NCBI RefSeq assembly: GCF_006715025.1
Contig: NZ_VFMK01000001.1
Span: 3,472,001-3,536,000 of the forward strand
Direction of reading: 5' to 3'
Source of the DNA: Serratia fonticola
GTDB taxonomy: Bacteria > Pseudomonadota > Gammaproteobacteria > Enterobacterales > Enterobacteriaceae
DNA: 64,000 nt
Shown here: one piece after another, positions 35,816 to 44,121 of the stretch
Layout: each line of letters begins with the position of its first letter
Position numbering within the stretch: the first letter of the stretch is position 1
Translations under genes and position numbers: made by a program
The notes under the pieces: generated by a model
What the model was told of the DNA's origin: nothing
Seen by the model: the letters and a program-made list of their open reading frames with translations, nothing else
The model's database searches: none

Positions 35816-36847
35816 TCACCCTGCTGAGCGCTGCTTGTGCTCTTCCCAGCGTTCGCTCAACACACTCAGCGCTTTGTGCGCCTGCTGCCAGCGATCGGAA
35901 TCTCGCAGTTCCTGACGGGTGAACTGACCGCGATGATATAACCGCTGCAATTTCTCTACCTTGACCGGGGACAGGTTATCTAACACGCTGACGGCTCCGG
36001 CCCGGTTATTACACACCAGAATCATATCGCAACCGGCATCCAACGCCGCCTGACCACGCTCAGCATAGCTGCCCATGATTGCAGCGCCCTCCATCGACAG
36101 ATCGTCGGAGAAAATAATGCCGTCAAACCCCAATTCCTGCCGCAGGATCTGTTGTAGCCAATAAGGTGAGCCGCTGGCCGGACGCGGGTCTGCTTCAGTA
36201 TAGATGACATGGGCCGGCATAACGGCATCCAGTAACCCACGCTGGATCAGTTCGCGGAAGATAGTCATATCATGATCGCGGATTTGTGCCAACGGACGGG
36301 GATCGCGCGGCGTCTCTTTATGGGAGTCCGCACTGACTGCGCCATGCCCGGGGAAATGCTTGCCGGTGGTTTTCATACCTGCGCTATGCATCCCCTGGAT
36401 AAAGCGTTCGGCCATCGCCAACGCCTGCTTCGGGTCGCTGTGGAAAGCGCGTTCACCAATCGCGGCACTGGCATGGCCAATATCCAGAACCGGTGCAAAA
36501 CTGATATCGATATCCTGGGCAATCATTTCCGCAGCCATCAACCAGCCCGCTTCCTGGGCCAGACGTCCACCCTCCTGCGCATCATTTAACGCAGCGAACG
36601 ACTGGGCGGCAGGCAAGCGGGTAAAACCTTCGCGGAAGCGCTGCACGCGGCCACCCTCCTGATCCACTGCAACCACCAAGCGATCGTGCGAAGCAGCACG
36701 AATTTGGCGCACCAGTTCACGCAGCTGCTGCGCGTCGTGGAAATTGCGGGTAAACAGAATCAATCCACCGACCAACGGGTGTTTTAAAATCTCGCGTTCT
36801 TCTGCGTCCAGCTCGTAGCCGACGACATCTAGCATTACTGGGCCCAC
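35816..36847 (-). CDS. nagZ: Beta-N-acetylglucosaminidase NagZ
   Basis: A 343-residue GH3 enzyme of the cytoplasm that removes GlcNAc from anhydro-muropeptides during cell-wall recycling; its product can induce AmpC in species with ampR. The substrate region is VAVDQEGGRVQRFR, the catalytic Asp/His loop is KHFPGHGAVSADSHKETP, and the nucleophile is in FSDDLSMEGAAIMG. The start is GTG 36847 (GPVMLDVVGYEL), aligned with E. coli and preceded by GAGGTGG. The open frame extends 39 codons further but that part overlaps thiK. Confidence 0.95.
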   Translation of the reverse strand: MGPVMLDVVGYELDAEEREILKHPLVGGLILFTRNFHDAQQLRELVRQIRAASHDRLVVAVDQEGGRVQRFREGFTRLPAAQSFAALNDAQEGGRLAQEAGWLMAAEMIAQDIDISFAPVLDIGHASAAIGERAFHSDPKQALAMAERFIQGMHSAGMKTTGKHFPGHGAVSADSHKETPRDPRPLAQIRDHDMTIFRELIQRGLLDAVMPAHVIYTEADPRPASGSPYWLQQILRQELGFDGIIFSDDLSMEGAAIMGSYAERGQAALDAGCDMILVCNNRAGAVSVLDNLSPVKVEKLQRLYHRGQFTRQELRDSDRWQQAHKALSVLSERWEEHKQRSAG

Positions 36848-36866
36848 GGCCACCTCACTTGAATCT

Positions 36867-37736
36867 TCATTGAGAACAGGGGGATGATAAACAAAAACGT
36901 TGGTACAGCGCCGCGCCCCAGTGCAAAAAAACGGGATCCCGGCACTGCTGCCAACGTACTTCAAACCACATCAGCATCAGATAATCCACCCAAGGTATCC
37001 AACGCTGCACTTGCGCGGCCAACCGGGGCAAATCGGCATAACCATACTGCGTGTACTGAGCTAAAAACTGTTGCCGTACAGAAGGAGAAAATTGATTGAA
37101 GCGAAACAGTGCGGCAAGCTCCAGGGCGATATCACCATCAGCAGCATATTCCCAGTCAATCAACCTCAAGCGCTCGCCCCGCACCAACAGGTTGCCAGCA
37201 TGAATATCCATGTGTAACGGGGCCAGCATCAACGGATTCGGCATCTTGTTACGCATAAAATGCTGCTGCCAGGCCAACCAGGCGGGCGTAAGACGCCGAC
37301 GGTCGATCTGTTGCCAATAGCCCGTGAGTTGCTGTTGCAGATCAAGCGGGTAGCCACTGCGCCGCTGCTGATGCAGTCGCGCCGTGAACGCCGCCAACTT
37401 GCCACTGGCATTCAGGGCAGCGAAAGCCGTTTCATCCAGCCTTTCGCCTTCCAACCATTCGACAATCAACCACGCGGGATGTTGTAACCGCACCTGAGGG
37501 CCGACGCTTTGCCCACTGCGACCCAGCACTCGCCCCTCACGCCATCGGCTAACGCCCAAAGCCCGCTTGCCCTCGGTTTGCTGACGAGCCAGCAACTGCA
37601 CATTGTCGCCTTCAATACGCCAACTTTCGCCGCTCAAGCCTTCGACCTGGCTAAAACGACAACCGGCGGTATTTACCGCCGGCAGCCTGTTATTGAGAAG
37701 TTGCCGAAGCTGGATTTCAGTGTTTGACGTCGCCAT
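36867..37736 (-). CDS. thiK: Thiamine kinase ThiK (YcfN)
   Basis: A 289-residue choline/ethanolamine-kinase-like phosphotransferase that salvages thiamine as thiamine phosphate. The catalytic loop is PLHMDIHAGNLLVRGERLRL and the metal site is LIDWEYAADGDIALELA. The rest is well diverged from E. coli ThiK, as usual for this gene. The start at 37736 (MATSNTEIQLRQLL) overlaps the lpoB end by 20 bases; GTG or later starts cannot be excluded. Confidence 0.88.
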   Translation of the reverse strand: MATSNTEIQLRQLLNNRLPAVNTAGCRFSQVEGLSGESWRIEGDNVQLLARQQTEGKRALGVSRWREGRVLGRSGQSVGPQVRLQHPAWLIVEWLEGERLDETAFAALNASGKLAAFTARLHQQRRSGYPLDLQQQLTGYWQQIDRRRLTPAWLAWQQHFMRNKMPNPLMLAPLHMDIHAGNLLVRGERLRLIDWEYAADGDIALELAALFRFNQFSPSVRQQFLAQYTQYGYADLPRLAAQVQRWIPWVDYLMLMWFEVRWQQCRDPVFLHWGAALYQRFCLSSPCSQ

Positions 37737-38295
37737 TACCTGACCAGACAATCTCACCGGTTTGCACCAGCATCAGTTGCATCTCCATGGTCGGTGACTT
37801 CACATCACCACTCACATCGCTGTACAACACATACTGCGCACTGACGATACGCGCCAGACCAATGGCTTTACTGCGCGAGCCCAGGCTATCCTCAGCTGAC
37901 AGGCCAAGCGTCTGTTTGGCGCTCGCCAACTGTGCCTCTGGCACGATGCTAAAGGTCTGGTTCGCTGCCAGCGCCTGATGTAACGCCGACGTCGCTTTAG
38001 CGATTTGCAACGAGCCATTCGTGTTGTTCTTGACGCTGTCCAACAGCAACACGCTACCTGGCGTTACACCATCGGCTTTCAGCATCTGATTAACCAAGGG
38101 TTGCACACTGCCCAGCCAGTCAAGCTGCTGGATCTTCGGCGGCTGCGGCACCGGTTCACCCGTCGGTGGCTGCGGTTCTGGCTCAGGTTGCGGCACCGGC
38201 TCAATGGTCACTGGCGGCTGCTGCGGTTCAGGTGGGCGTGACGGACAACCGGTTAACACTAACGCGGCTAACGCCACAAACAGATACTTTTTCAT
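37717..38295 (-). CDS. lpoB: LpoB, lipoprotein activator of penicillin-binding protein 1b
   Basis: A 192-residue outer-membrane lipoprotein. The lipobox LVLTGC puts the lipidated Cys at about residue 17. A Pro/Gln/Glu-rich linker of about 35 residues follows, then a globular domain (about 60-192) like LpoB. It spans the periplasm to stimulate PBP1b peptidoglycan synthesis. The proline-rich linker makes the coding sequence locally repetitive (38130-38240). Confidence 0.93.
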   Translation of the reverse strand: MKKYLFVALAALVLTGCPSRPPEPQQPPVTIEPVPQPEPEPQPPTGEPVPQPPKIQQLDWLGSVQPLVNQMLKADGVTPGSVLLLDSVKNNTNGSLQIAKATSALHQALAANQTFSIVPEAQLASAKQTLGLSAEDSLGSRSKAIGLARIVSAQYVLYSDVSGDVKSPTMEMQLMLVQTGEIVWSGNGDVKH

Positions 38296-38319
38296 TACCC
38301 TTCTCCAACGGAACCCAAC

Positions 38320-38709
38320 TTACAAAAAGAGATACAGACGCACGCGTTTGGCATCAAGATTGCCATTCAATGAAGTGATCTCGGCGTCTGAATTCGCGGC
38401 AACGGTGATGGTCCGCGGTGCTTCAAAAGGCAGGATATCCAGCCCCTGTTTGTCATACCAGTAAAAACGGTAGTGTAGCGTCACCGGGGTATTCTGCGTG
38501 TTGCTCAGCACCGAGGTGGCCTTCAGACGGCCAGAAGCATCGCCGATCGATGGGTTATCCGCCAGAATGCCTGCCGTCAGCACCGGGGAATCCATTACCA
38601 CCGTTTGCCGTTCATTGACCGCGATCCCTTGCGGGCTGCTGCAACCCATCAACATCGCGGCAGGGAGCACCAGCGCCATCAGGTAACGCGTTGTACGAAT
38701 ATAGCGCAT
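38320..38709 (-). CDS. ycfL: YcfL-family lipoprotein (DUF1425)
   Basis: A 129-residue predicted lipoprotein. The signal and lipobox are LVLPAAMLMGCSS, with Cys at about residue 23. The conserved core is VTLHYRFYWYDKQGLDILPF. The start at ATG 38709 is preferred because GAGGA lies 5 bases upstream and overlaps the alternative ATG at 38715. The function is unknown; it always accompanies hinT and lpoB in enterobacteria. Confidence 0.88.
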   Translation of the reverse strand: MRYIRTTRYLMALVLPAAMLMGCSSPQGIAVNERQTVVMDSPVLTAGILADNPSIGDASGRLKATSVLSNTQNTPVTLHYRFYWYDKQGLDILPFEAPRTITVAANSDAEITSLNGNLDAKRVRLYLFL

Positions 38710-38721
38710 GGTCATCCTCGA

Positions 38722-39072
38722 TTAACGTGGCAGCAACGGGCCCAATACGCGCCCACCGACTAAATGCATATGAATATGATAGACCTCCTGTCCGCCATGA
38801 CGGTTGCAATTGATAATCAGGCGGTAGCCGTCTTCGGCAATACCTTCCTGTGCAGCAATTTTGGCGGCAACGGTAATCATACGGCCCAGCGCAGCTTCAT
38901 GTTCCACGCTAACGTCGTTCACCGTTGGAATGAGGACGTTTGGCACAATCAGGACGTGAGTCGGTGCCTGTGGGGAAATATCACGAAACGCAGTGACCAG
39001 TTCATCCTGGTAGAGCACATCGGCAGGGATTTCACGGCGAATAATTTTACTGAAAATCGTTTCTTCGGCCAT
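38722..39072 (-). CDS. hinT: HIT-family purine nucleoside phosphoramidase HinT
   Basis: A 116-residue cytoplasmic HIT hydrolase. The catalytic HxHxHxx motif is YHIHMHLVGG near the C-terminus. The start MAEETIFSKIIRREIPADV has AAGGAG upstream; the open frame extends 35 codons further without support. It cleaves AMP-amino and AMP-lysine phosphoramidates. It heads the hinT-ycfL-lpoB-thiK-nagZ-ycfP run. Confidence 0.95.
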   Translation of the reverse strand: MAEETIFSKIIRREIPADVLYQDELVTAFRDISPQAPTHVLIVPNVLIPTVNDVSVEHEAALGRMITVAAKIAAQEGIAEDGYRLIINCNRHGGQEVYHIHMHLVGGRVLGPLLPR

Positions 39073-39158
39073 CTGGAACTCCTTGTTCAGTGTAAAAAGG
39101 TTTACGCAGTATGAGTGACAAATTCTACTGCTTTCAACCCGATTGCGCACTTTCCGCG

Positions 39159-39181
39159 TTGAGTGATGCAGAATCACTCAA
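39159..39181. promoter_or_regulatory. Perfect palindrome upstream of hinT
   Basis: TTGAGTGAT-GCAGA-ATCACTCAA is a perfect 9-bp inverted repeat, 87 bases upstream of the hinT start and 19 bases after the stop of the next gene. No T-run follows on either strand, so an operator is as likely as a terminator. I do not recognise the site. Confidence 0.45.
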
Positions 39182-39200
39182 TCTCACCGGGTGACGTTAC

Positions 39201-39800
39201 TTAAGATCGGTTCTTCAGCACTTCCAGCCTGGCTTTCACCGCTGGCCATTCATCATCGATGATACTGAATCGGACCGAGTTGCGTTTGCGCCCATCGGGC
39301 ATAATGCGCTCATGGCGCACAATCCCTTCCTGCTTGGCACCGATACGCAAGATGGCTGCACGTGATTTCTCATTTAATTCGTCGGTAGTGAACTGCACAC
39401 GTACCGCCTGCAAGACGTCAAAGGCATAACCAAGCAACAGGTATTTAGCTTCCGTATTGACGCCCGAACGCTGCATCGACTGGCTCAGCCAGGTATGGCC
39501 AATCTCCATTTTGCGGTTAGCGCGGTCTATCTTCCAGAAACGGGTACAGCCCACAACGCGCCCGCTTGTTCGCAGGACGATCGCAAATGGCAACATGGTA
39601 CCGGCGTGACGGCCCGCCAGTGCGGTTTCAATGTAATGGTCTATGCTGTTGGCATCCGGCACCACTGTCACCTTCAGGTTCCACAGTTCACCGTCTGCAG
39701 CAGCGCTGAGCAGGGCTTCGCGATGCGAAGGCTGCAACGGCTGCAGTTCGATTTGCTCACCAATCAGCGATGGGCATGCCAACATGGTCTGGTTAGTCAT
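39201..39800 (-). CDS. GNAT-family N-acetyltransferase (RimJ/RimL-like)
   Basis: A 199-residue acetyltransferase of the Acetyltransf_3 type. The conserved region is WLSQSMQRSGVNTEAKYLL (about residues 102-120), followed by LNEKSRAAILRIGAKQEG and RNSVRFSIIDDEWP, typical of RimL relatives acting on amino groups of small molecules or peptides. The ATG at 39800 (MTNQTMLACPSLIG) is chosen by alignment with the family; an upstream in-frame start adds only a low-complexity stretch. It is not related closely to the acetyltransferase at 3387. Confidence 0.82.
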   Translation of the reverse strand: MTNQTMLACPSLIGEQIELQPLQPSHREALLSAAADGELWNLKVTVVPDANSIDHYIETALAGRHAGTMLPFAIVLRTSGRVVGCTRFWKIDRANRKMEIGHTWLSQSMQRSGVNTEAKYLLLGYAFDVLQAVRVQFTTDELNEKSRAAILRIGAKQEGIVRHERIMPDGRKRNSVRFSIIDDEWPAVKARLEVLKNRS

Positions 39801-39865
39801 TATTATCCTGCTTGATATATTGATTCGGCAGCCCCAGCATCGCAATTCACTGGCGAAAAACCAAT

Positions 39866-39892
39866 AAAAAAAGGGAGGCTATCGCCTCCCTT
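39866..39892 (-). terminator. Rho-independent terminator of ptsG
   Basis: On the minus strand AAGGGAGGC, a TATC-type loop and GCCTCCCTT are followed by TTTTT. It lies about 20 bases after the ptsG stop. Confidence 0.8.
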
Positions 39893-39912
39893 CGTCAACT
39901 CCCCTGCCTGAA

Positions 39913-41346
39913 TCAGTGGTTACGGATGTACTCATCCATATCTGTTTTCAGGTTATCAGATTTGGTGCCAAAGATTGCCTGAACACCGGAACCGGCGACA
40001 ACGACACCCGCCGCACCCAGTTTCTTCAGACCTGCCTGGTCAACTTTGGATACGTCGGCCACGCTTACGCGCAGACGGGTAATACAGGCATCCAGGTTAG
40101 TGATGTTTTCTTTACCACCAAAGGCCTGGACCAGCGCTGCGGACATCTCAGAGCCACCCTGAGCAGTTTGCTCGGAAGAGCTGTCTTCACGACCAGGCGT
40201 TTTCAGATCCAGTTTGGCAATCAGCACGCGGAAGATGGTGTAGTACACCATACCGTAGATGATACCCACGATTGGGAACAGCCAGATTTTGCTGCTGTTG
40301 CCGCTCAGGACGATGAAGTCGATCAGGCCGTGTGAGAAGCTGGTACCGTCACGCATGCCCAACAGGATACAGATTGGGAACGCCAGACCGGCCAGAATCG
40401 CATGGATCACATACAGGATCGGCGCAACGAACATGAAGGAGAACTCGATCGGCTCGGTAATCCCGGTCAGGAACGAGGTCAGTGCAGCGGAAATCATGAT
40501 ACCGCCGACTTTGGCACGGTTTTCTGGTTTGGCTGAGTGCCAGATAGCAATCGCAGCAGCAGGCAGACCGTACATTTTAAACAGGAAGCCACCGGACAGT
40601 TTACCCGCAGTTGGGTCACCTGCCATGTAACGAGGAATATCACCGTGGAAGACCTGGCCTGCCGCGTTGGTGAATTCACCAATTTGCATCTGGAACGGTA
40701 CGTTCCAGATGTGGTGCAGACCAAACGGCACCAGAGCACGCTCAACAACACCGTAGATACCAAACGCCACTACCGGGTTCTGATACGCAGCCCACTGTGA
40801 GAAAGTCTGGATAGCGGTACCGATAGGAGGCCAGATAAAGGACAGGATCACGCCCAGAATGATGGCCGCCAGACCAGAAATGATAGGAACAAAACGCTTA
40901 CCGGCAAAGAAGCCCAGATATTCCGGCAATTGAATGCGGAAGAAGCGGTTGAACATGTAGGCCGCAATGGCACCGGAGATAATCCCCCCGAGCACACCGG
41001 TATCCGCCAGGTGTTTGGCTGCAATCTCTTCGGCTGGCAAATGCAGAACCAGCGGCGCAACCACGGCCATGGTTTTCACCATGATGCCGTACGCGACAAC
41101 AGCAGCCAATGCGGAAACACCGTCGTTGTTAGTGAAGCCCAAGGCCACACCAATAGCGAAGATCAACGGCATATTGGCGAATACAGACCCGCCGGCTTCC
41201 GCCATCACGTGGGAGACTACCATAGGCAGCCAGCTGAAGTTGGCGGAACCGACGCCCAGCAGGATACCTGCGATAGGCAATACGGAAACCGGCAGCATCA
41301 GCGATTTACCTACTTTTTGCAGGTTTGCAAATGCGTTCTTGAACAT
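39913..41346 (-). CDS. ptsG: Glucose-specific PTS permease, EIICB-Glc
   Basis: A 477-residue membrane permease, the same length as in E. coli. The EIIC part (about 1-385) holds the membrane helices and the glucose motif GITEPIEFSFMF. The cytoplasmic EIIB domain (about 395-477) has the phosphorylated Cys421 in DACITRLRVSV. It imports glucose as glucose-6-phosphate using phosphate from EIIA-Glc. Mlc and CRP sites lie upstream, and a terminator follows. Confidence 0.97.
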   Translation of the reverse strand: MFKNAFANLQKVGKSLMLPVSVLPIAGILLGVGSANFSWLPMVVSHVMAEAGGSVFANMPLIFAIGVALGFTNNDGVSALAAVVAYGIMVKTMAVVAPLVLHLPAEEIAAKHLADTGVLGGIISGAIAAYMFNRFFRIQLPEYLGFFAGKRFVPIISGLAAIILGVILSFIWPPIGTAIQTFSQWAAYQNPVVAFGIYGVVERALVPFGLHHIWNVPFQMQIGEFTNAAGQVFHGDIPRYMAGDPTAGKLSGGFLFKMYGLPAAAIAIWHSAKPENRAKVGGIMISAALTSFLTGITEPIEFSFMFVAPILYVIHAILAGLAFPICILLGMRDGTSFSHGLIDFIVLSGNSSKIWLFPIVGIIYGMVYYTIFRVLIAKLDLKTPGREDSSSEQTAQGGSEMSAALVQAFGGKENITNLDACITRLRVSVADVSKVDQAGLKKLGAAGVVVAGSGVQAIFGTKSDNLKTDMDEYIRNH

Positions 41347-41454
41347 AGTTGAGTGTGCTCCTGAGTAATAGTGCTTTGCTACTTCTCGCGAATTTTCGCG
41401 TTGCAGAGGGGGGAGAAAAACCCCTGCATTTCAGAGTGTCTAAGCACTCCTTTA

Positions 41455-41477
41455 ATTTTTACGCAGAGTAAAATAAA
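41455..41477 (-). promoter_or_regulatory. Mlc operator of ptsG
   Basis: The minus strand reads TTATTTTACTCTGCGTAAAA, almost identical to the E. coli ptsG Mlc operator as I recall it (TTATTTTACTCTGTGTAATA). Mlc represses ptsG until EIICB-Glc is dephosphorylated by glucose transport. It overlaps the expected -10 region. Confidence 0.78.
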
Positions 41478-41488
41478 TGCCCTGAGCA

Positions 41489-41510
41489 ATGTTTGATGGC
41501 AATCACGTTT
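41489..41510 (-). promoter_or_regulatory. CRP site of ptsG
   Basis: The minus strand reads AACGTGATTGCCATCAAAC. It matches TGTGA-N6-TCACA at 8 of 10 and resembles the E. coli ptsG CRP site. The centre is about 33 bases upstream of the Mlc operator centre, as in E. coli, which supports CRP activation from about -40. Confidence 0.72.
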
Positions 41511-41585
41511 CAATGAATAAGGCAGGCCATTTTTCCAAAATTGTCTAATTTTTGTGAAAAATGATGAAAAAAAAGCCGCGCATCA

Positions 41586-41620
41586 CGACGAAACGGGTGA
41601 GAACATTACCCGTTTCGTCG
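41586..41620 (-). terminator. 13-bp inverted repeat after ycfH, likely terminator
   Basis: CGACGAAACGGGT and ACCCGTTTCGTCG are perfect 13-bp arms around a 9-base loop. On the minus strand a T8-T9 run follows after about 14 bases (41564-41573). It lies 64 bases beyond the ycfH stop and probably ends the long yceD-ycfH cluster, although the T-run is unusually distant. Confidence 0.55.
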
Positions 41621-41683
41621 ATTAATTACGAGCTTAAAAAGAATTACGCCCGTCGCTACTGTCAACTAAGCCTAGGCTAAGGT

Positions 41684-42460
41684 TTACAGCCCGACATGAA
41701 ATAAGCGTGAAAAGTTGGCGGTGGTTGCTTCAGCCAGGTTCTCCAGGCTAACGCCCTTCAAGACGGCAAGATATTCAGCGACATCGCGCACATAGGCAGG
41801 CTGGTTTTCTTTACCTCGATGCGGTACCGGGGCCAGATAAGGCGAGTCGGTCTCCACCAGCATACGATCCAGAGGCACATAACGTGCAACTTCACGCAAC
41901 GGCTCGGCATTACGGAACGTAACAATCCCCGAGAAGGAAATATAGAAGCCCAGTTCGAGCAAGGCTTTCGCTGTGGGTAAATCCTCAGTGAAACAATGCA
42001 GTACCCCACCACAGTCTTGCGCCTGCTCTTCACGCAGAATGGCCAGCGTGTCTTCTCGCGCATCACGTGTATGCACAATCACCGGCTTGTTCAGATCGCG
42101 ACCAATGCGGATATGCTCACGGAATGAAGCCTGCTGTAACGGGATATTGTCTTTCTGGTAGAAATAGTCCAGCCCGGTTTCACCTAAAGCGACAACCTGC
42201 TCTGCAGCCGCTAAACGACGCAACTCGGCATAGTCGTATCCCTCTTCCAGATTCAGCGGATGAACGCCACAGGAGAAGGCCACGTCGCTACGTTGGCCAA
42301 TCAGTTTAGTCATGGCCTGATAACCCGGCAATGTCGTGGCCACGGCCAGGACATACCCCACATCCCGCGCTTTGGCTTTGAGCAATGCATCGTCTACGTT
42401 CTGATGCAGCGTATCAAAATCCAGGCTATCGAGATGACAGTGAGAATCTACTAACAACAT
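41684..42460 (-). CDS. ycfH: TatD-family metal-dependent hydrolase YcfH
   Basis: A 258-residue TIM-barrel metallohydrolase. Metal ligands are in DSHCHLD (about residues 6-12), GETGLDYFY (about 93), HTRDA (about 130), LHCFTED (about 154) and ETDSPYLAP (about 203). Homologues are DNases or hydrolases; the natural substrate of YcfH is not settled. It follows holB by 15 bases and is the last gene of the cluster. Confidence 0.92.
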   Translation of the reverse strand: MLLVDSHCHLDSLDFDTLHQNVDDALLKAKARDVGYVLAVATTLPGYQAMTKLIGQRSDVAFSCGVHPLNLEEGYDYAELRRLAAAEQVVALGETGLDYFYQKDNIPLQQASFREHIRIGRDLNKPVIVHTRDAREDTLAILREEQAQDCGGVLHCFTEDLPTAKALLELGFYISFSGIVTFRNAEPLREVARYVPLDRMLVETDSPYLAPVPHRGKENQPAYVRDVAEYLAVLKGVSLENLAEATTANFSRLFHVGL

Positions 42461-42475
42461 GATAATGAACTCTTT

Positions 42476-43483
42476 TTACAACGAATATGGAGGTGAATAA
42501 CCCGTAGAGCCAAGCATCTGCTCCCAACTGAGTAACTGTTCTGTCAGCAACAGCTCGCGGTTGACACCAACGATACTGAGTAACTGATGGCGGCAGTTGA
42601 GCCACTGCTGCATGATCTGCTGCAGCGAGACGCTGCTCAAACGGTTAGCCAACTGATGCACCAACGGCAGTTGATCCTGGTTCAATACATAACTTGCGGC
42701 CCCCTGCTGACATTTCATCGCATCCATCAACAATGCGCACAACCAGTGTATTCTGTCCGCCACATCGTCATGATTAAGTACCGGCAATAGCGTCAGCATG
42801 TCACACTGGGGCAAAGCGGCACTCAACGCACTGCATAGTGCTGCCCGCTGCTGCCAATTCCCAGGCTGCAACAGTTGTTCGGCAGCAATTGGCGCGCCGT
42901 CATGCAACCTTAGCGCGGTGAGACGATCGATGGGATTACCTACCCCCTGACGATTCAGCCACTGCAAGCTCAACTGTTCATCCGGACTGGCAAGATGCCA
43001 GTAGAAACAGCGGCTGCGCAGCGTGGCCAATAAACGTGAAGGTTCGCGGCAACTTAGCAGAAAATAGGTATTGGCAGGGGGTTCCTCCAGGGTTTTCAGC
43101 AATGCGTTGGCGGCAGCCTCCGTCAACTGTTCAGCCTGGGGTAACCACACCACTTTAGCCCCACCTTGCTGTGCGTGGGAATACAGAATTTCGATGACCT
43201 GACGAATAGGCTCAATACCCAGGCTACTTTTGCCCTTCTCCGGTGCCAGCACATGGTAATCCGGGTGGTTGCCTGCCAGCATCAGCCGACAGCTATGGCA
43301 TTCGCCACAGCTCTTTTCTCCCTGACGCTGTTGGCAGATCAACCAGCGGCTTAACGCATATAACAACGCGGCATCACCATTGCCCAGTGCCGCATGTAAC
43401 AGCAAAGCATGGTGACCGCGGCCGGTTGTGTATTGCCCCACCAGGTGGCGATATGCGGCGTTAAGCCACGGGTACCAGTTCAT
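42476..43483 (-). CDS. holB: DNA polymerase III subunit delta' (HolB)
   Basis: A 335-residue clamp-loader subunit. The zinc module is CGECHSCRLMLAGNHPDYHV (about residues 50-69), and the P-loop region is degenerate as expected for delta'. The SRC-type motif is LLATLRSRCFYWHL (about 155-168). With delta, tau/gamma, chi and psi it loads the beta clamp. The ATG overlaps the tmk stop by one base (TAATG). Confidence 0.95.
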   Translation of the reverse strand: MNWYPWLNAAYRHLVGQYTTGRGHHALLLHAALGNGDAALLYALSRWLICQQRQGEKSCGECHSCRLMLAGNHPDYHVLAPEKGKSSLGIEPIRQVIEILYSHAQQGGAKVVWLPQAEQLTEAAANALLKTLEEPPANTYFLLSCREPSRLLATLRSRCFYWHLASPDEQLSLQWLNRQGVGNPIDRLTALRLHDGAPIAAEQLLQPGNWQQRAALCSALSAALPQCDMLTLLPVLNHDDVADRIHWLCALLMDAMKCQQGAASYVLNQDQLPLVHQLANRLSSVSLQQIMQQWLNCRHQLLSIVGVNRELLLTEQLLSWEQMLGSTGYSPPYSL

Positions 43484-44121
43484 TACGCGTCTTCCTGCTG
43501 TTGCAGCCAATGCGTCAGTACCTGCCGGATATCGGCGGTGACTTGCTCCAGCGATTGTGCGGCATCCACCGTGATGATGTTTTCATTCTGGGCCGCCAGT
43601 TCAAGATAGCGTGCGCGGGTACGTTCGAAAAACGGCAACGCCTCTTGCTCAATACGATCCAAATCACCACGCGCTTGGGCCCTTTGCAGACCAACCAGCG
43701 GCGGCAGGTCGAGATAAAGGGTCAGATCGGGGCGAAAATCGCCCAGAACGGTATCACGCAATGACGTCATCAACTGCGGATCTACCCCTCGACCGCCTCC
43801 CTGATAGGCTTGCGAAGAGAGATCGTGACGATCGCCCACGACCCAGGCTCCACGAGCCAGCGCCGGCTTGATTACGGTTTCAACCAGTTGTACCCGCGCG
43901 GCATACAGCATCAACACCTCGGCTTTAATCGTCGGCAGCTCGTCGCCCGTACCGCGTTTGAACAGATCGCGCAGTTTCTCCGCCAGCGGCGTGCCACCAG
44001 GTTCACGGGTGAATACAATATCGTTGATGCCATGCTGGTTAAGTACGCTGACGATGGTATTACGTGCGGTGGTTTTCCCCGCGCCTTCCAGCCCTTCAAT
44101 AACCACAAATTTACTTTTCAT
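43483..44121 (-). CDS. tmk: Thymidylate kinase Tmk
   Basis: A 212-residue dTMP kinase. The P-loop is FVVIEGLEGAGKTTARN, the DR(H/Y) region is GDRHDLSSQAYQGGGRG and the LID region is LQRAQARGDLDRIEQE. It makes dTDP for DNA synthesis. The start at 44121 (MKSKFVVIEG) overlaps the end of mltG by 11 bases; the upstream extension is out-of-frame mltG. Confidence 0.96.
   Translation of the reverse strand: MKSKFVVIEGLEGAGKTTARNTIVSVLNQHGINDIVFTREPGGTPLAEKLRDLFKRGTGDELPTIKAEVLMLYAARVQLVETVIKPALARGAWVVGDRHDLSSQAYQGGGRGVDPQLMTSLRDTVLGDFRPDLTLYLDLPPLVGLQRAQARGDLDRIEQEALPFFERTRARYLELAAQNENIITVDAAQSLEQVTADIRQVLTHWLQQQEDA

Larger units (their letters stand above)
41347..41683. other. ptsG control region and end of ycfH
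   Basis: These 337 bases hold the ptsG leader, Mlc and CRP sites, an AT-rich stretch at about 41520-41575 and a 13-bp inverted repeat (41586-41620). No gene is seen. Confidence 0.6.

Noticed and set aside
38130..38240. GC-rich near-repeats resembling a tandem array
   Set aside because: They encode the proline-rich linker of LpoB (PQPEPEPQPP), which explains the repetition.
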